The notes under the pieces were generated by a model. That model was given only the letters and a program-made list of their open reading frames with translations. It was not told the origin of the DNA and ran no database searches. Position numbers and translations under genes: made by a program. Shown here in pieces: positions 1 to 8,682 of a stretch of 34,216 nucleotides of DNA. Within the stretch, counting starts at the first letter, position 1. Each line of letters opens with the position of its first letter. This DNA is from an uncultured Acetatifactor sp. (lineage in GTDB: Bacteria > Bacillota > Clostridia > Lachnospirales > Lachnospiraceae): positions 1 through 34,216 of the forward strand of contig CAJUTJ010000101.1 of the NCBI GenBank assembly GCA_910589655.1, read 5' to 3'.

Positions 1-101
<101 letters not shown>

Positions 102-314
102 ATTGTTTTTTCCTGTCAGATTTTCATCTGGCTTTCTTTTTTCTGGGATCCTTTTTTCAAAGGACCTGTTCTCTGAATTATTCTCGGCTCCCCTTTCAGG
201 GCGCCCTTTTGGAATTTTTCAGGGTTGCATTACTGTTCGGTTGTCAAGGTGCTGCTGTCTGATCAGGTTTGGTGTTTTTGTTCTTCATCCGTTGTCCTCA
301 GCGACAGCTTACTT

Positions 315-343
315 AGAATACCATAAGCTTTTTGCTTTGTCAA
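315..343 (-). promoter_or_regulatory. Proximal rRNA promoter
   Basis: On the minus strand there is a perfect -35 TTGACA (338-343), a 17-base spacer and TATTCT as -10 (315-320). It leaves a leader of about 210 bases before the 16S gene, which suits an rRNA operon leader. This is inferred from consensus match and position. Confidence 0.75.
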
Positions 344-407
344 CTACTTTTTTAAAACTTTTTCAACTTTTTTCTACACCGTTTTTTCTCTCAGACAGTG
401 GACTTTC

Positions 408-437
408 ATATTAGCATATTACTGCTAATTTTGTCAA
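408..437 (-). promoter_or_regulatory. Distal rRNA promoter
   Basis: A second minus-strand TTGACA (432-437) is followed after 18 bases by TAATAT (408-413). It lies about 94 bases upstream of the proximal promoter and downstream of tRNA-Ser. Tandem promoters are usual for Firmicute rRNA operons. Confidence 0.6.
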
Positions 438-505
438 CAACATTTTCAAAAAAAATTGGAAGCACTTTTTCCGGTACTTCCGATTCTAAAACTTGGCAGT
501 CTAAA

Positions 506-593
506 CGGAGAAAGAGGGATTTGAACCCTCGCGCCGGTCACCCGACCTACACCCTTAGCAGGGGCGCCTCTTCGGCCTCTTGAGTATTTCTCC
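506..593 (-). tRNA. tRNA-Ser (anticodon GCU)
   Basis: This 88-nt gene folds as a class II tRNA. The acceptor arms are GGAGAAA and TTTCTCC with discriminator G. The anticodon loop CUGCUAA carries GCU (557-559 on the plus strand) on the stem CGCCC/GGGUG. There is a long variable arm and the T-loop GGTTCAAATCC. GCU reads AGC/AGU serine codons. The 3' CCA is not encoded, since the sequence after the discriminator is TTTA. It lies upstream of the 16S gene on the same strand, but each has its own promoter. Confidence 0.97.
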
Positions 594-655
594 ATATCCG
601 AAGTACGACACTGCCAATATTTTATTTTTGCATCAACATCTATGACGCAAAAATT

Positions 656-684
656 ATTATACATAAAGCTTCCGGCTTTGTCAA
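656..684 (-). promoter_or_regulatory. Consensus sigma-A promoter of tRNA-Ser
   Basis: On the minus strand, TTGACA (679-684), exactly 17 bases, then TATAAT (656-661). Both hexamers match consensus perfectly. It sits 62 bases upstream of the mature tRNA 5' end, so a short 5' leader must be removed by RNase P. Confidence 0.85.
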
Positions 685-821
685 TCATTTTTTCATGTTT
701 TTATTTTAACTTTAATAACAACTTATATGGCGAAGCTCATTCCCTATCCCAATATAATGATAATCCTTTTACGAATTGCTTCATAACCAAAAACAACTAT
801 GCTCTTTGAAACATGACCAGC

Positions 822-1538
822 TTATTCCAATCCCCCATATTCTTCTATAGCCGCCTCTATCCTTTTCTTAACCAAATCAGCAATCTGCGGTGTTTTCATA
901 GAAGCATATTCCATATATGAAATAGGCGGCAGATAAACCAGCTTTACCGTTACTGGTGCAATTGATTTTTCGTCAAACGGTTTAAAGGAATTGATCAGGG
1001 CGCAAGGTACAATGGGGCATTGCGCTTTTACGGCGCTCTTAAACGTCCCCCCTTTAAACGGAAGAAGCCTATTTCCCATTTTGCTTCTGGTTCCCTCTGC
1101 AAAAATAAGAAAGTTTCTGCCTTTTTTTACTTCCTCCGTGACCTGATTAATCACTTCAAGAGATTGCCGAATATCTTCTCTGTCAATTACAATAGACCGC
1201 AAGGCAGCAATCACTTGCTTCAGCAGAATCACATTACTGGCTTCCTTTTTAATTACAAAAGCAAACGGAACCGGACATGATTCCAAAAATACAAGCACAT
1301 CAAACAGACCCTGATGGTTGGGAAAAAATATAAACCCGTCTTCCTTCGGTATATTTTCCAGACCGTGAGACTCAATCCGCACACGTCCCGCCCTATTAGC
1401 CGCTTTTGTAACTTTTTTAACAAATGCATAAGACTTCTCCAAATCGAAATCTTTTTTCTGTCCATACCACCATATTCCTGCCATGTAGTATGGAACTCTA
1501 ATGATCAATCTTAGAACCATTAAAACAATACGCATCAT
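822..1538 (-). CDS. 1-acyl-sn-glycerol-3-phosphate acyltransferase (PlsC-like)
   Basis: The 238-aa product has the LPLAT/PlsC signature: NHQGLFD (NHx4D catalytic motif, residues 74-80), EGTR (148-151), and a PIVPCA block near 175-180. A hydrophobic N-terminal segment (about 3-22) fits membrane association. The family transfers an acyl chain to lysophosphatidic acid to give phosphatidic acid in phospholipid synthesis. The start is the first of two consecutive ATG codons; an AAGAAAG-like site lies rather far upstream, so the second ATG is equally possible. It follows the fumarase beta gene on the same strand after about 70 bases and may be cotranscribed. Function is well supported; acyl-chain preference is unknown. 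Confidence 0.92.
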   Translation of the reverse strand: MMRIVLMVLRLIIRVPYYMAGIWWYGQKKDFDLEKSYAFVKKVTKAANRAGRVRIESHGLENIPKEDGFIFFPNHQGLFDVLVFLESCPVPFAFVIKKEASNVILLKQVIAALRSIVIDREDIRQSLEVINQVTEEVKKGRNFLIFAEGTRSKMGNRLLPFKGGTFKSAVKAQCPIVPCALINSFKPFDEKSIAPVTVKLVYLPPISYMEYASMKTPQIADLVKKRIEAAIEEYGGLE

Positions 1539-1610
1539 TTTGATTAAATCTTTCTTATCTCTTCGATACTAATTTATTTTGCATCTATTTGTTTCATCTT
1601 CCAAAATGGA

Positions 1611-2171
1611 TTACCTGCTGCCATTCTTGCAATACTTGTCTATGGCTGTTTCGTAAAGGTTATTCCCTTGTGAATCCATTACCACAATTACCGGAAAATC
1701 CGCCACCTCCAGTTTTCGAACGGCTTCCGTTCCCAAGTCTTCATAGGCAATTACCTCTGAAGAAGTAATGGAACGGGATAAAAGTGCTCCTGCGCCGCCG
1801 ACCGCCGCAAAATAAACTGCGCCATTACGAACAACGGCATCCTTCACTTCCTGCGTTCTCTTTCCTTTGCCAATCATACCTTTCAGCCCCATATCCAACA
1901 GCATCGGCGCATATTTATCCATTCTGCTTGCGGTAGTAGGGCCTGCGGAACCGATGACCTTACCGGGTCTTGCAGGAGAAGGTCCCATATAATAGACAAC
2001 ATTATTCTTTACGTCTATGGGAAGCTGTTCCCCCTTCTCTATTGCCTCATGTATTCGCTTATGTGCCGCATCTCTTGCTGTGTACAGCGTCCCCGTGAGA
2101 TATACATAGTCACCTGCTCTAAGGGAAGAGGCATCTTCATCACTAAGAGGCACCCTGATATATCTATTCAT
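1611..2171 (-). CDS. Class I fumarate hydratase, beta (C-terminal) subunit
   Basis: The 186-aa product matches the C-terminal half of class I (Fe-S) fumarases. It has the GPTTASRMD block (about residues 77-85), the GKGKRT motif (101-106) and a conserved DSQGNNLY segment near the end. With the alpha subunit encoded upstream it should form the two-subunit fumarase interconverting fumarate and malate. L-tartrate dehydratase subunits are close relatives and cannot be excluded from sequence alone. The start has a good site (AGAGGAT, 7 bases before ATG). Unusually, about 500 bases holding an inverted-repeat element separate it from its partner gene. Confidence 0.9.
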   Translation of the reverse strand: MNRYIRVPLSDEDASSLRAGDYVYLTGTLYTARDAAHKRIHEAIEKGEQLPIDVKNNVVYYMGPSPARPGKVIGSAGPTTASRMDKYAPMLLDMGLKGMIGKGKRTQEVKDAVVRNGAVYFAAVGGAGALLSRSITSSEVIAYEDLGTEAVRKLEVADFPVIVVMDSQGNNLYETAIDKYCKNGSR

Positions 2172-2494
2172 ATAATTAATCCTCTCTTACTATTTATTTC
2201 GTTATTCAAATATACGCTTACCATCCGCTTTTTCATAATGCTGCCTTACCACAATTCCTAATTCAGCACATTTCATATTAATTAAGCAATACATTGCATT
2301 TATATCATTTTTTTCAAATTTACCGCCATGCCGCCAGCAGCGGTACAAACAATAATAGAGAACTTGTACAAAATTCTATATTTAATAGAGCGAATTCATT
2401 TCGCAAAATGTGTTCTATTTCGTTAAAAGCTTTTAATATTTTCAGAAAGAATCGCGCAGTCCGACTTTTATATCTTAAATTTCATTAGGAATCG
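2172..2494. other. AT-rich intergenic stretch between fumarase subunit genes
   Basis: No convincing gene is seen. Positions 2325-2349 contain a CATGCCGCC...GCGGTACAAACAAT stretch that resembles the start of hairpin-repeat family A (see 9461, 13398 and 13602), so this is probably a decayed partial copy. Confidence 0.4.
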
Positions 2495-2634
2495 GTAACA
2501 GTTCAAACAGCTCTCCTGCGAAGTCAAAATTGCGTCTCTATGCGATTTTGCGAGACATGCGGGCGCCAAAACGCATTCTTTCCGCGTTTTGTGTGCATTC
2601 TTGTAACGGTTAAGTGACCTGTCTGAACTGTTGC
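2495..2634. repeat. 140-bp inverted-repeat (MITE-like) element
   Basis: The ends are 16-base imperfect inverted repeats: GTAACAGTTCAAACAG at 2495-2510 and CTGTCTGAACTGTTGC at 2619-2634 (14 of 16 pair). Inside are two more stems, CAAAATTGC/GCGATTTTG (2525-2533/2542-2550) and AAAACGC/GCGTTTT (2568-2574/2584-2590). A chance reading frame crosses it, but the palindromic structure fits a small non-coding mobile element or structured RNA better. Similar CGGTAACTGTTCA motifs recur near 9287-9300. It lies between the two fumarase subunit genes. Confidence 0.7.
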
Positions 2635-2674
2635 AAGAATTGTTTTGTGAAGAATTGTTTTGCAAAAAATTTCT

Positions 2675-3517
2675 TTACAAAATTCTTACAGCATGGCGGT
2701 TTACATGACAACAAATATTGACTGCTACCGGCAAGCCTGCTATGTGGGTAGGATATGTATTAATATTTACCGACAACGCTGTAACGGTTCCACCCAGCCC
2801 TCCGGGGCCGATCCCCGTGTCGTTAATTTTCTGCAGTAGTTCCTGTTCCATAGCGCGCACATAAGGTATGGATGACCTTTCGCTTACAGAGCGGGTCAAC
2901 GCTTTTTTTGCCATTAACGCGCACTTTTCAAAAGTTCCTCCAATGCCTACCCCTACTACCATAGGCGGGCATGCGTTTGGTCCGGCATCCTTCACGGCAG
3001 TTAAAATTGCCGCTTTTACCCCTTCTATGCCGTCTGCAGGTTTCAGCATGAATATTCTGCTCATATTTTCGCTGCCGAATCCCTTGGGCGCTACCGTTAT
3101 TTTGACCTGATCTCCGGGCACTATTTCATAATGAATAACTGCCGGTGTGTTATCGTTTGTATTGTCACGGTATATAGGATCCTTCACAACAGATTTCCTC
3201 AGAAAGCCTTCTGTATATCCCTGACGCACACCTTCCTGAACGGCTTCTTCCAATATGCCTCCCTCAAAATGAACATCCTGACCGATTTCAATAAAAATTA
3301 CTGCCATACCGGTATCTTGACAGATCGGGATCATATCTTTTCCCGCTATCTGCATATTCTCTTGAAGCTGTTCCAGAATCTGACGGCCAAGAGGCGCTTC
3401 TTCACTTTCCACAGCTTTGCGCAAAGCGCACTGCATATCCTCTGAAAGAAAATGGTTGGCTTCTATACACATTTCTTTTATGCTTTTTGTTATTTCTTTG
3501 ACTTTCAGTGTTTTCAT
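2675..3517 (-). CDS. Class I fumarate hydratase, alpha (N-terminal) subunit
   Basis: The 280-aa product is the N-terminal catalytic half of a class I fumarase. Cysteines likely to ligate the 4Fe-4S cluster lie in ICQDTG (Cys66), NACPPM (Cys183) and the NICCHVNRH tail (269-270). VGVGIGGTFEKC is typical of the family. It needs the beta subunit encoded at 1611-2171. GAGG lies 5 bases before the ATG. Only 7 bases separate it from the stop of the HIT gene, so the two are surely cotranscribed. The last residues lie just before the inverted-repeat element. Confidence 0.92.
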   Translation of the reverse strand: MKTLKVKEITKSIKEMCIEANHFLSEDMQCALRKAVESEEAPLGRQILEQLQENMQIAGKDMIPICQDTGMAVIFIEIGQDVHFEGGILEEAVQEGVRQGYTEGFLRKSVVKDPIYRDNTNDNTPAVIHYEIVPGDQVKITVAPKGFGSENMSRIFMLKPADGIEGVKAAILTAVKDAGPNACPPMVVGVGIGGTFEKCALMAKKALTRSVSERSSIPYVRAMEQELLQKINDTGIGPGGLGGTVTALSVNINTYPTHIAGLPVAVNICCHVNRHAVRIL

Positions 3518-3524
3518 AAAAACC

Positions 3525-3929
3525 TCATTCCGTGATTTCTTTTCTCACCATCTCAAGCTCTTCCTGTGTCGCCTCGTTTGGAACCCAGCCAAGCTCCTGG
3601 CCATCCCCCTCATATCTGGGAATCACATGAATATGAAAGTGATGTATGGTCTGCCCCGCCGTCTCTCCATTGTTCTGCAGCAGATTCAAACCGTCACACT
3701 TCAATTTTTCTCTCATCTTTCCGGCTATCTTCTTAGCCAAGACAATAGCTTCTGCCGCCGTTTCATCAGAAAGTTCAAAAAGGTTAATGGCATGCTTTTT
3801 CGGCAATATCAAAGCATGACCCTTAGTTACCGGCGCTAAATCCAAAATCACACGAAACTTTTCATCCTCATAGATAGTTTTTGAAGGAATTTCTCCTTGT
3901 GCAATCTTACAAAATATACAATCACTCAT
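3525..3929 (-). CDS. HIT family nucleotide hydrolase/transferase
   Basis: The 134-aa product carries the histidine triad HFHIHVIPR (residues 97-105) with HxHxH at 97/99/101. The N-terminal CIFCK (Cys4, Cys7) is the zinc-binding feature of HINT-like proteins. The NNGETAGQTI block is also typical. These proteins cleave nucleotide phosphoramidates or related adenylated substrates. The start at 3929 is chosen because GGAG lies 6-7 bases upstream and the family begins at M(S)DCIFC; a longer frame upstream lacks a ribosome site. It is the first gene of a pair with fumarase alpha. Confidence 0.93.
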   Translation of the reverse strand: MSDCIFCKIAQGEIPSKTIYEDEKFRVILDLAPVTKGHALILPKKHAINLFELSDETAAEAIVLAKKIAGKMREKLKCDGLNLLQNNGETAGQTIHHFHIHVIPRYEGDGQELGWVPNEATQEELEMVRKEITE

Positions 3930-4100
3930 AATAATCTCCATTTCCGCTCGGCTTTTTGCCCAGACCAATTTCGGAGCAGGCAAAGCCCAGACACTAATCC
4001 TCTGATTCTAATAATCAGTCTTCGTACTTCCCATCATGCCACCAGCACCGCAAAACATACTGAATTTACATTCAACTGGCAATTCTCTTTCAAACTGAAC

Positions 4101-4475
4101 TTATACAAACCATTTCACCTTAAGGACAAAATTTTTTGTATTTTTATGACCGGCATTTCCGTAATATCTTTCGTGCATATCATCATTTACTGCTTTAAGC
4201 TCAATACAAGACGCCCCTTTCACCTTTACTCGTTGTTCAAGTTCTCTCAGAAGCATACTTCCAATCCTTTTGTCTTGGCACTTATAGGCAATAATTATTT
4301 CATCAAGTGTATGTCCTATAATATCATCATACTGCTTGAAGTATCCCATTACAAAACCTAAGACATTATTTGTATTCTCTACTATCAGCCCATGGGAATC
4401 TTCCATACCCAATACCTGATGAATCCGCTTTGCTGCCGCATTTTCATTCCAGCAGACCCCTCCTATTCGTTGTAA
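4101..4475 (-). pseudogene. GNAT acetyltransferase, N-terminally truncated
   Basis: The frame is open from a TAG at 4476 to the stop at 4101 (about 124 codons) but has no good ATG. The nearest start candidate is a TTG at 4410-4412. The translation has the GNAT core: a GFVMGYF strand, the acetyl-CoA motif QDKRIGS (R/QxxGxG/A-like) leading into LLRELEQRVK, then CIELKAVNDD and RYYGNAGH near the C-terminus. The beta-1/alpha-1 region expected at the N-terminus is missing. An AGGAGGGG site upstream leads only into a 20-codon frame, suggesting decay. The substrate cannot be inferred. Confidence 0.65.
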
Positions 4476-4667
4476 CTAAGAAATATAAAGAGGAAAGACC
4501 GCCATAATATTTTCCGATTTCATCTCTCTAAAAGCATAGATTTCTATCTTCCCAGCAAAGATCAAGTTATATACTTGATTATAAAATATATGGCTGCTGC
4601 CTGCAATGTATATTTATAAGCTCATTTTGAATGGGTACACAATTTCGAAAAGAGAGATTTATTTTCT

Positions 4668-5666
4668 CTATACCTTTTCCGCAAAAGTAAACAATTGATC
4701 CAATGTTCTCAGTATTTTGAAATCCCCTTTGGTCTTCATGACCCCCGACATAAAAGCTCTCTGAAACGTCATTCTGCCGTTTACGATATCATCCATGGTA
4801 TCTCGATTTAACTGTACTTCGACATCCGGCTGCTTCGGCGAACCGTACCCGCATTCCAGCTGCGGTCCATTGACTTGTAGTATCAGTTTTTTCTTCTTCT
4901 CCTCTATGGTAATAGAATATTCCGCATCAAACCCCGGCTGTGGCTTAAAGGATTTTTTTAAGGCAGCAACATACTCATCGTCTTCTCCCCCTTCTTCGCT
5001 CATCATACCCCTAAAAAGGCTTGCCAGCTCCTGAATATCTTCCTTTTGCCGCTGAACGTAAGTATCATCCGAAACATACTGTGACAATTGTTCCGTCTCC
5101 TGAGGAGTCAAATGAATCGTCTGAGGGACATTAATTTTTTGTTTAACAACCTGATTGCTTGCCGGAAAACTGGCCATACGCTGATTAATAGTGCGGTACA
5201 TGTTTTCGGCCTTTTTTTCAATAATGCGCAAATATTCTTCATTCATCTCCAATACCACCGTATTTTCGATGTAGCCGCAAAGTCCGCTGCAAGGCAGCCC
5301 CCCTAAAATCTCCCACGAAGTGGAAAGGTTCAGCTTCGCCTCCTGTTCTCCGTATGTTGTAGACATAACAACAGGGCACATATATATCTTAGCAATTTTT
5401 TCTTTATCGCCGTAAAGCCAGCAGGCATCCAAAAACTGCTGCATAAAGCCACCGATTCCATACCATTCCACTGTAGTTGCCAAAATAATACCATCCGCAT
5501 CCTTCAAAGTCTGCGGAAGAGTAGCTATCGTATTTTTACATTCATATAAATTATAGCGAGTTACGTTTACCCGCAGTTCTTCCAGTATCTCCTGCATTTT
5601 ATTGATGACATAAGATGTGGGATCATCAATAATACCCCGTCCCCCATAATAGATATTAATATTCAA
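4668..5666 (-). CDS. Flavodoxin-like FMN reductase fused to an SCP2-like domain
   Basis: The 332-aa product begins with a flavodoxin-like fold (INIYYGGRG, ADGIILATTVEWYGIGGFMQ, residues 1 to about 185) typical of NAD(P)H-dependent FMN reductases. A linker leads to a C-terminal region (about 235-332) with ILQVNGPQ, a run of polar residues and TMDDIVNGRMTFQRAFMSG, the SCP2 sterol-binding-like pattern that binds lipids or other hydrophobic ligands. The start is TTG at 5664-5666: GGAGG lies 7 bases upstream and the codon overlaps the rhomboid stop as TTGA, so translation is coupled. The physiological substrate is unknown. Confidence 0.8.
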   Translation of the reverse strand: MNINIYYGGRGIIDDPTSYVINKMQEILEELRVNVTRYNLYECKNTIATLPQTLKDADGIILATTVEWYGIGGFMQQFLDACWLYGDKEKIAKIYMCPVVMSTTYGEQEAKLNLSTSWEILGGLPCSGLCGYIENTVVLEMNEEYLRIIEKKAENMYRTINQRMASFPASNQVVKQKINVPQTIHLTPQETEQLSQYVSDDTYVQRQKEDIQELASLFRGMMSEEGGEDDEYVAALKKSFKPQPGFDAEYSITIEEKKKKLILQVNGPQLECGYGSPKQPDVEVQLNRDTMDDIVNGRMTFQRAFMSGVMKTKGDFKILRTLDQLFTFAEKV

Positions 5667-6265
5667 CCTGATGCCTCCTGACTTCCGTTCCTTTTTCTCT
5701 GAAAAAAGCACATAATACTGCCGGCTGCAAATCCGGCAAGCAATCCTCCTATATGTGCTGCATTATCAATGTTTCCGCTTGTATATCCGCTATACAGAGA
5801 TAAAAATATCATTAGTAACACTCTGGTCGTAGTGACATTTTCCGTACTCCTTCCGGAGAACAGCGCCAAAGACAGCAGTACTCCGTCCAATCCGAATATT
5901 GCACCACTGGCTCCCACCGTACCTAACGGATCACTGTTCAAAATCTTAACGTACAGTGACAATAAGTTACCTGCTATTCCCGATAAAAAGTAAAGCAAAC
6001 ACAAACGTATATGGCCAATCTCCTTTTCTATCATAGCCCCTAGAAAAAAGAGAATCAACATGTTGTTAAAAATATGGCTAATTCCGCTATGAAGGAACAT
6101 TGCCCATAGAATTCTGCCATATTCCTTCTGTCCAACCACACCCCGAATAGTCAACATGCCCCTATCATATAAAATATTTCCGGAGCAAACACATGCCAAA
6201 AAAACAAATATGTTAATAAGCACAAGCACTCCGCTTATCAGTGGAATCTGTTTCAATCTATTCAA
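5663..6265 (-). CDS. Rhomboid family intramembrane serine protease
   Basis: The 200-aa polytopic protein carries the rhomboid catalytic dyad: Ser120 in GASG (118-121), followed by AIFG, and His171 in NAAHIGG. HIFNNML (64-70) in the second membrane segment supplies the conserved His/Asn, and about six hydrophobic segments are seen. Rhomboids cut membrane proteins within the bilayer. The start is TTG, with GGAAGGAAG about 10 bases upstream; a second TTG three codons on is possible. It overlaps the downstream flavoprotein gene by 4 bases and follows the MgtC-like gene by 45 bases, so the three probably form an operon. Confidence 0.92.
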   Translation of the reverse strand: MNRLKQIPLISGVLVLINIFVFLACVCSGNILYDRGMLTIRGVVGQKEYGRILWAMFLHSGISHIFNNMLILFFLGAMIEKEIGHIRLCLLYFLSGIAGNLLSLYVKILNSDPLGTVGASGAIFGLDGVLLSLALFSGRSTENVTTTRVLLMIFLSLYSGYTSGNIDNAAHIGGLLAGFAAGSIMCFFQRKRNGSQEASG

Positions 6266-6310
6266 TGATACCGACTTCCTTCCGGCAAAACTTTAACGGA
6301 TTTTTTTCAA

Positions 6311-7003
6311 TTATATTAATTCAAAGCTCTCCACTTCCTCCATCGCAGTAAATATATTTATTATTTCATTTTTGCCATAACATGCAGGTACAATCACATA
6401 ACACTTCATACTCGGACCCATGTTGCTTTTCTTGTCCCATTTAATTTGATAAAGCGTCATCTTATAATAATCTATTCGCTCCATCAATTTATCATAATCC
6501 TGCGTCCCATGAGGAAATCGAAAACAAACCTGCGCTCTGGTAGGCTGCTTTACAATCCATAGATTCTTGTGGAGAAACCATTGGATAAAAAGCATAATCA
6601 CGGTAGTACCGATGCCCATAGCATACATTCCTGCCCCCAATGCCATGCCGATTCCTATCGTTGCCCAGATTCCTACAGCGGTAGTGATTCCGCTGACATT
6701 TCCCTGTCTGCCGATAAATATAATACCGCCGCCCAGTATACCGATACCGGTAATGATTCCTGCCGCCACACGAGATACATCCCATGAGGCTCCGGATAGA
6801 TTCACGACATCCGTGAACCCGTATTTTGATATAATCATCATCAATGCTGCCGCCAATGAAACCACCATATGGGTTCTGGTTCCTGCAACCTTTATTCTCT
6901 GCTGACGTTCTATACCAATCGCTCCACCACATACACAGGCAAGAATGAGCCTAAGAAAGAAAACAATATTTACCCACAATCCCATTGTCATATTGTCAAG
7001 CAT
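6311..7003 (-). CDS. MgtC/SapB family membrane protein
   Basis: The 230-aa product has the MgtC/SapB N-terminal domain: RLILACVCGGAIGIERQ, then GTRTHMVVSLAAALMM and GILGGGIIFIG, with about four membrane helices. A soluble C-terminal tail (from about 150) is typical of longer family members. MgtC proteins act in magnesium limitation or modulate membrane transporters; the exact role here is unknown. The ATG at 7003 is preferred because GGAGGGAGG lies about 10 bases upstream. An in-frame GTG further upstream would add 12 residues but places that site inside the gene. First gene of the probable three-gene operon. Confidence 0.88.
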   Translation of the reverse strand: MLDNMTMGLWVNIVFFLRLILACVCGGAIGIERQQRIKVAGTRTHMVVSLAAALMMIISKYGFTDVVNLSGASWDVSRVAAGIITGIGILGGGIIFIGRQGNVSGITTAVGIWATIGIGMALGAGMYAMGIGTTVIMLFIQWFLHKNLWIVKQPTRAQVCFRFPHGTQDYDKLMERIDYYKMTLYQIKWDKKSNMGPSMKCYVIVPACYGKNEIINIFTAMEEVESFELI

Positions 7004-7203
7004 GGAAAATATTCCTCCCTCCGCCGCTCTCAAAAACACCCTTACCGAAACGAAAGATAATCAGAACTTCAAAGAAGCTAAAATCTGCCTTCATAATCGC
7101 GGAACATAAACAACGGTTTGGCAAAGCGGATTTCATCATAATTCAACAGTATATCATATTTTGCCTTTAAATGGAAGATTTTCCTTAAGGCCGGCCGGAA
7201 CTG

Positions 7204-8358
7204 CTAACGAAATATAAGGATTATGTTACCGCACTTTATTTCGTCCTCTGATTCAAGTTTGCGTCTCTCATAGGGTTCCAGACGAAGACCGTTTTTATAA
7301 GTACCGTTTGTGGAATTTAAATCCTCCAAATAAATTTCCGTCCCTTGTTTCATAATTCTGGCATGCATTCTGCTGACAGATATGTCCTCCAATACCAAAT
7401 CCACTTCTTCTTTCTTTTTTCCGATGCAAAAAATTTCCTTACTGAGACTTGCCAGAAGTTTCCCTTCCGGTGAATAAAGCCGGTGCTCCATATTGTCGGA
7501 ATCAGGTCTTTCTTCTATGTAAACGGTTCTGCCATATTCTGTTTCCTGATCGTCATCTATCGTCTTGCCATACGTATATGTCTCTTCTTCCGCAACGGCG
7601 TATCCGTTCATTTCTCTCTGCATTTCTTTACGGTAATTCTCCTGAATGTCTTTATTTTTTCTTTTCTTTCCTTCAAAAATACTGAAAAATTTCTTTTTTT
7701 CCTCTTTTGTTGTCACTAACTGCTCTTCGGCTGTCGGCGGTTGCTGCAGTTCCTGTTCCATACCCTCTGTGCCAAGATTATCAATCGTCTCGGTTTTTTT
7801 TACCTCCTTCCGCTCCAGCAATACGGCATCCTCAAAAATCTGCCCTTGAAGATAAATATCTCCGTTTTTTTCCAGCTGGTCGTAAACATGATACACAAAC
7901 TCCACCAGTGTCTCGTCTTCGTAATCAATATGTTCCACCCAAAAATCCACAAGTTTCCCAAAAGAATTTTCATATTCACAATATGGTATATACATGAAAG
8001 AAAAAATGCGATTATCCAAATCCGCAAAAATCTGTTCCGGGTGCCAGATTACATTGTGGTCATCCAGTAAAAACCGATCTAATTCCTGTTGAATCTGCCG
8101 ATAACTCCACATAAAATCACAAATCCAGTCTCTGGTAATACATCTTCTTTCAAATATTTGAGCAATATTCTGTTTGGAGGAAATATCATAGTACAAATAT
8201 GCCTGTCCGTCAATATACCGCAAGCTGCACGGCAACAATCCTTTAATTCCTCCTCTGCTCAAAATACAGTATTGATACCTTTTGTCCTCCGGCTTCTGAT
8301 TTAACAGAAGCCTTTCGTAATTGCAATGAAGATTCCTTACATATTCTGTCTGTAACAT
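7204..8358 (-). CDS. DUF6382-like and FHA domain protein, end of Tad operon
   Basis: The 384-aa product has a long N-terminal region (about 1-190, of the DUF6382 type) rich in aromatic and acidic residues. A charged linker follows (KEEKKKFFSIFEGKKRKNK), then a C-terminal FHA domain (about 295-384) with the phosphothreonine-binding motifs SVSRMHARI and DLNSTNGTYKNG. FHA domains read phospho-Thr and often regulate secretion and pilus machines. No membrane segment is seen. It is the last gene of the Tad locus and is separated from the pseudopilin gene by the 14-bp minisatellite. The FHA assignment is firm; the N-terminal family name is from memory. Confidence 0.85.
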   Translation of the reverse strand: MLQTEYVRNLHCNYERLLLNQKPEDKRYQYCILSRGGIKGLLPCSLRYIDGQAYLYYDISSKQNIAQIFERRCITRDWICDFMWSYRQIQQELDRFLLDDHNVIWHPEQIFADLDNRIFSFMYIPYCEYENSFGKLVDFWVEHIDYEDETLVEFVYHVYDQLEKNGDIYLQGQIFEDAVLLERKEVKKTETIDNLGTEGMEQELQQPPTAEEQLVTTKEEKKKFFSIFEGKKRKNKDIQENYRKEMQREMNGYAVAEEETYTYGKTIDDDQETEYGRTVYIEERPDSDNMEHRLYSPEGKLLASLSKEIFCIGKKKEEVDLVLEDISVSRMHARIMKQGTEIYLEDLNSTNGTYKNGLRLEPYERRKLESEDEIKCGNIILIFR

Positions 8359-8512
8359 CTCATGTCCTCCTATTCCAGTTTCGTCTCAACGCCGCCGTAC
8401 CCTCTAAGGAAAGCAATTTCCATCCCTATAATGCACAGCCGCAAATTCTCTCTGATATTTTCGTTTCGTGACTGATATATAATTTTTTACTTGTAAAGAA
8501 GTTACTGTTTGG

Positions 8513-8682
8513 ATGTTTCTATTTAGATGTCTCTTTATTATATGTTTCTATATTATAGGTTTCTATTTACATGTCTCTATTTACATGTCTCTACTTACAT
8601 GTCTCTATTTACATGTCTCTATTTACATGCTTCTATTTACATGCTTCTATTTACATGCTTCTATTTACATGTTTCTATTTGG
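8513..8682. repeat. 14-bp minisatellite (about 12 units)
   Basis: On the plus strand the unit is ATGTCTCTATTTAC, with variants ATGCTTCTATTTAC and ATGTTTCTATTTAC. The central units are exactly 14 bases, and two units near the left end are 15. Copies are nearly identical from about 8569 to 8668 and degrade at both ends. The array overlaps the last 22 bases of the pseudopilin gene and supplies its stop codon, and it fills most of the gap to the FHA gene. On the transcribed strand it is A-rich and weakly structured. Confidence 0.93.

Noticed and set aside
103..583. Plus-strand reading frames across the rRNA leader and tRNA
   Set aside because: They overlap a clear tRNA and rRNA promoters on the other strand and have no ribosome sites.
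2468..2665. 65-codon minus-strand frame after the fumarase alpha gene
   Set aside because: It lies within the inverted-repeat element; its openness follows from the repeat and it has no ribosome site.
8513..8682. CRISPR array
   Set aside because: The units are 14-bp, directly contiguous, with no spacers.
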